From Oscillospiraceae bacterium (GTDB lineage: Bacteria; Bacillota; Clostridia; Oscillospirales; Oscillospiraceae), in assembly GCA_021205585.1 (NCBI GenBank), contig JAJPXI010000170.1:1-21878 (forward strand): 21,878 nucleotides of DNA. The letters run 5' to 3'. A model generated the notes under the pieces. That model saw only the letters and a program-made list of their open reading frames with translations. It was not told where the DNA came from and did no database searches. Numbering within the stretch: position 1 is the first letter of the stretch; each line of letters starts with the position of its first letter. Shown in pieces: positions 21,606 to 21,878 of the stretch. The position numbers were made by a program, and so were the translations under genes.

Positions 21606-21746
21606 GTCTAAGAGCCGCGCAAAAGCGCGGTTGACACTTCAAAAGGCGTCTCATGCGAAATCTACGCCGTTGCGACGGCTATTAAAACAAGCCATTTTCA
21701 ATGTCTTGTTTTAATCAGATTTCAGCATCAGCGGCAGGGCCTGCCG
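21596..21746 (-). ncRNA. Structured leader RNA of the dipeptidase gene (candidate)
   Basis: Between the promoter and the gene several helices can form. They are: CGGCAGG/CCTGCCG (21732-21746); an outer stem GAAATCT/AGATTTC (21657-21663 with 21717-21723), extended by ATGC/GCAT, enclosing an 11-bp stem (21681-21691 with 21705-21715) and a small CCGT/ACGG hairpin; and a 13-bp stem (21596-21608 with 21633-21645) capped by CCGCGC/GCGCGG. It matches no riboswitch class I recognise. It could be a cis-regulator or a folded mobile element. Confidence 0.45.
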
Positions 21747-21762
21747 AAATGGGTGTTTTTCC

Positions 21763-21791
21763 ATTATACAATGAAAAATCAGGTTTGTCAC
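21763..21791 (-). promoter_or_regulatory. Sigma-A promoter of the dipeptidase gene
   Basis: On the - strand GTGACA (21786-21791) and a perfect TATAAT (21763-21768) are 17 nt apart. Transcription would begin near 21756, about 215 nt before the ATG. Confidence 0.78.
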
Positions 21792-21842
21792 CCCCTAAAA
21801 TGAAAAAAACTCGCCCCGGCCCGGATTCCTCAATTTCCAAAG

Positions 21843-21878
21843 TAAACGCAACACCCGGCATTTGATATGTTGCGTTTA
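21843..21878. repeat. Inverted repeat at the window edge
   Basis: TAAACGCAAC (21843-21852) and GTTGCGTTTA (21869-21878) form a perfect 10-bp inverted repeat with a 16-nt centre. It may be a terminator or operator of a gene outside the window. Confidence 0.45.

Overview
The window looks like chromosome from a spore-forming, GC-rich member of the Clostridia. The gut Oscillospiraceae/Flavonifractor type is my inference from gene content and base composition, not from a database match. The pointers are strong Gram-positive ribosome binding sites, a spoIVFA/spoIVFB-like sporulation protease pair, a HrcA/CIRCE operator, an ECF sigma/anti-sigma pair of Clostridial style, and a thioredoxin reductase lacking the usual NADPH motifs. 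Almost everything is ordinary core or housekeeping sequence; the unusual content is in the intergenic regions.

Left part (1-5.7 kb, + strand): the end of a MITE-like repeat, mntP (Mn2+ export), a second repeat copy inserted at the mntP stop codon, a P-type Ca2+ ATPase translationally coupled to tadA, and then an autoregulated-looking ECF sigma factor coupled to its membrane anti-sigma partner. From 5.75 to 7.2 kb, on the - strand, lies a SpoIVFA-like M23 protein overlapping a short SpoIVFB-like M50 protease. Divergent from it, a clear sigma-A promoter drives an EF-G-like GTPase (7.4-9.5 kb).

Middle (9.5-13 kb): a patch of element remnants (a reversed group II intron 3' end, a MITE copy and the last ~40 codons of an aminotransferase) is followed by a small coiled-coil protein gene. 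Next comes a candidate ~390-bp inverted-repeat element carrying a perfect consensus promoter, directly upstream of an AT-richer glf (UDP-galactopyranose mutase). A lipoprotein gene and a fourth MITE-family copy, enlarged at its tip, complete the region.

Right part (13-21.9 kb, - strand throughout): M20 dipeptidase, NPPY methyltransferase (TrmN6/YabB-like), GH25 muramidase lipoprotein, rsmI, thioredoxin reductase, trxA and CIRCE-associated clpB, read from right to left. The dipeptidase has a good promoter and a ~215-nt leader packed with hairpins. One palindromic module of that leader recurs exactly at the clpB stop codon.

I see no CRISPR array, rRNA, tRNA, phage or intact transposase gene, and no new multi-gene defence or biosynthetic system. 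The best leads are the small-element families, the structured dipeptidase leader, the promoter-carrying element upstream of glf, and the probably NADPH-independent thioredoxin reductase.
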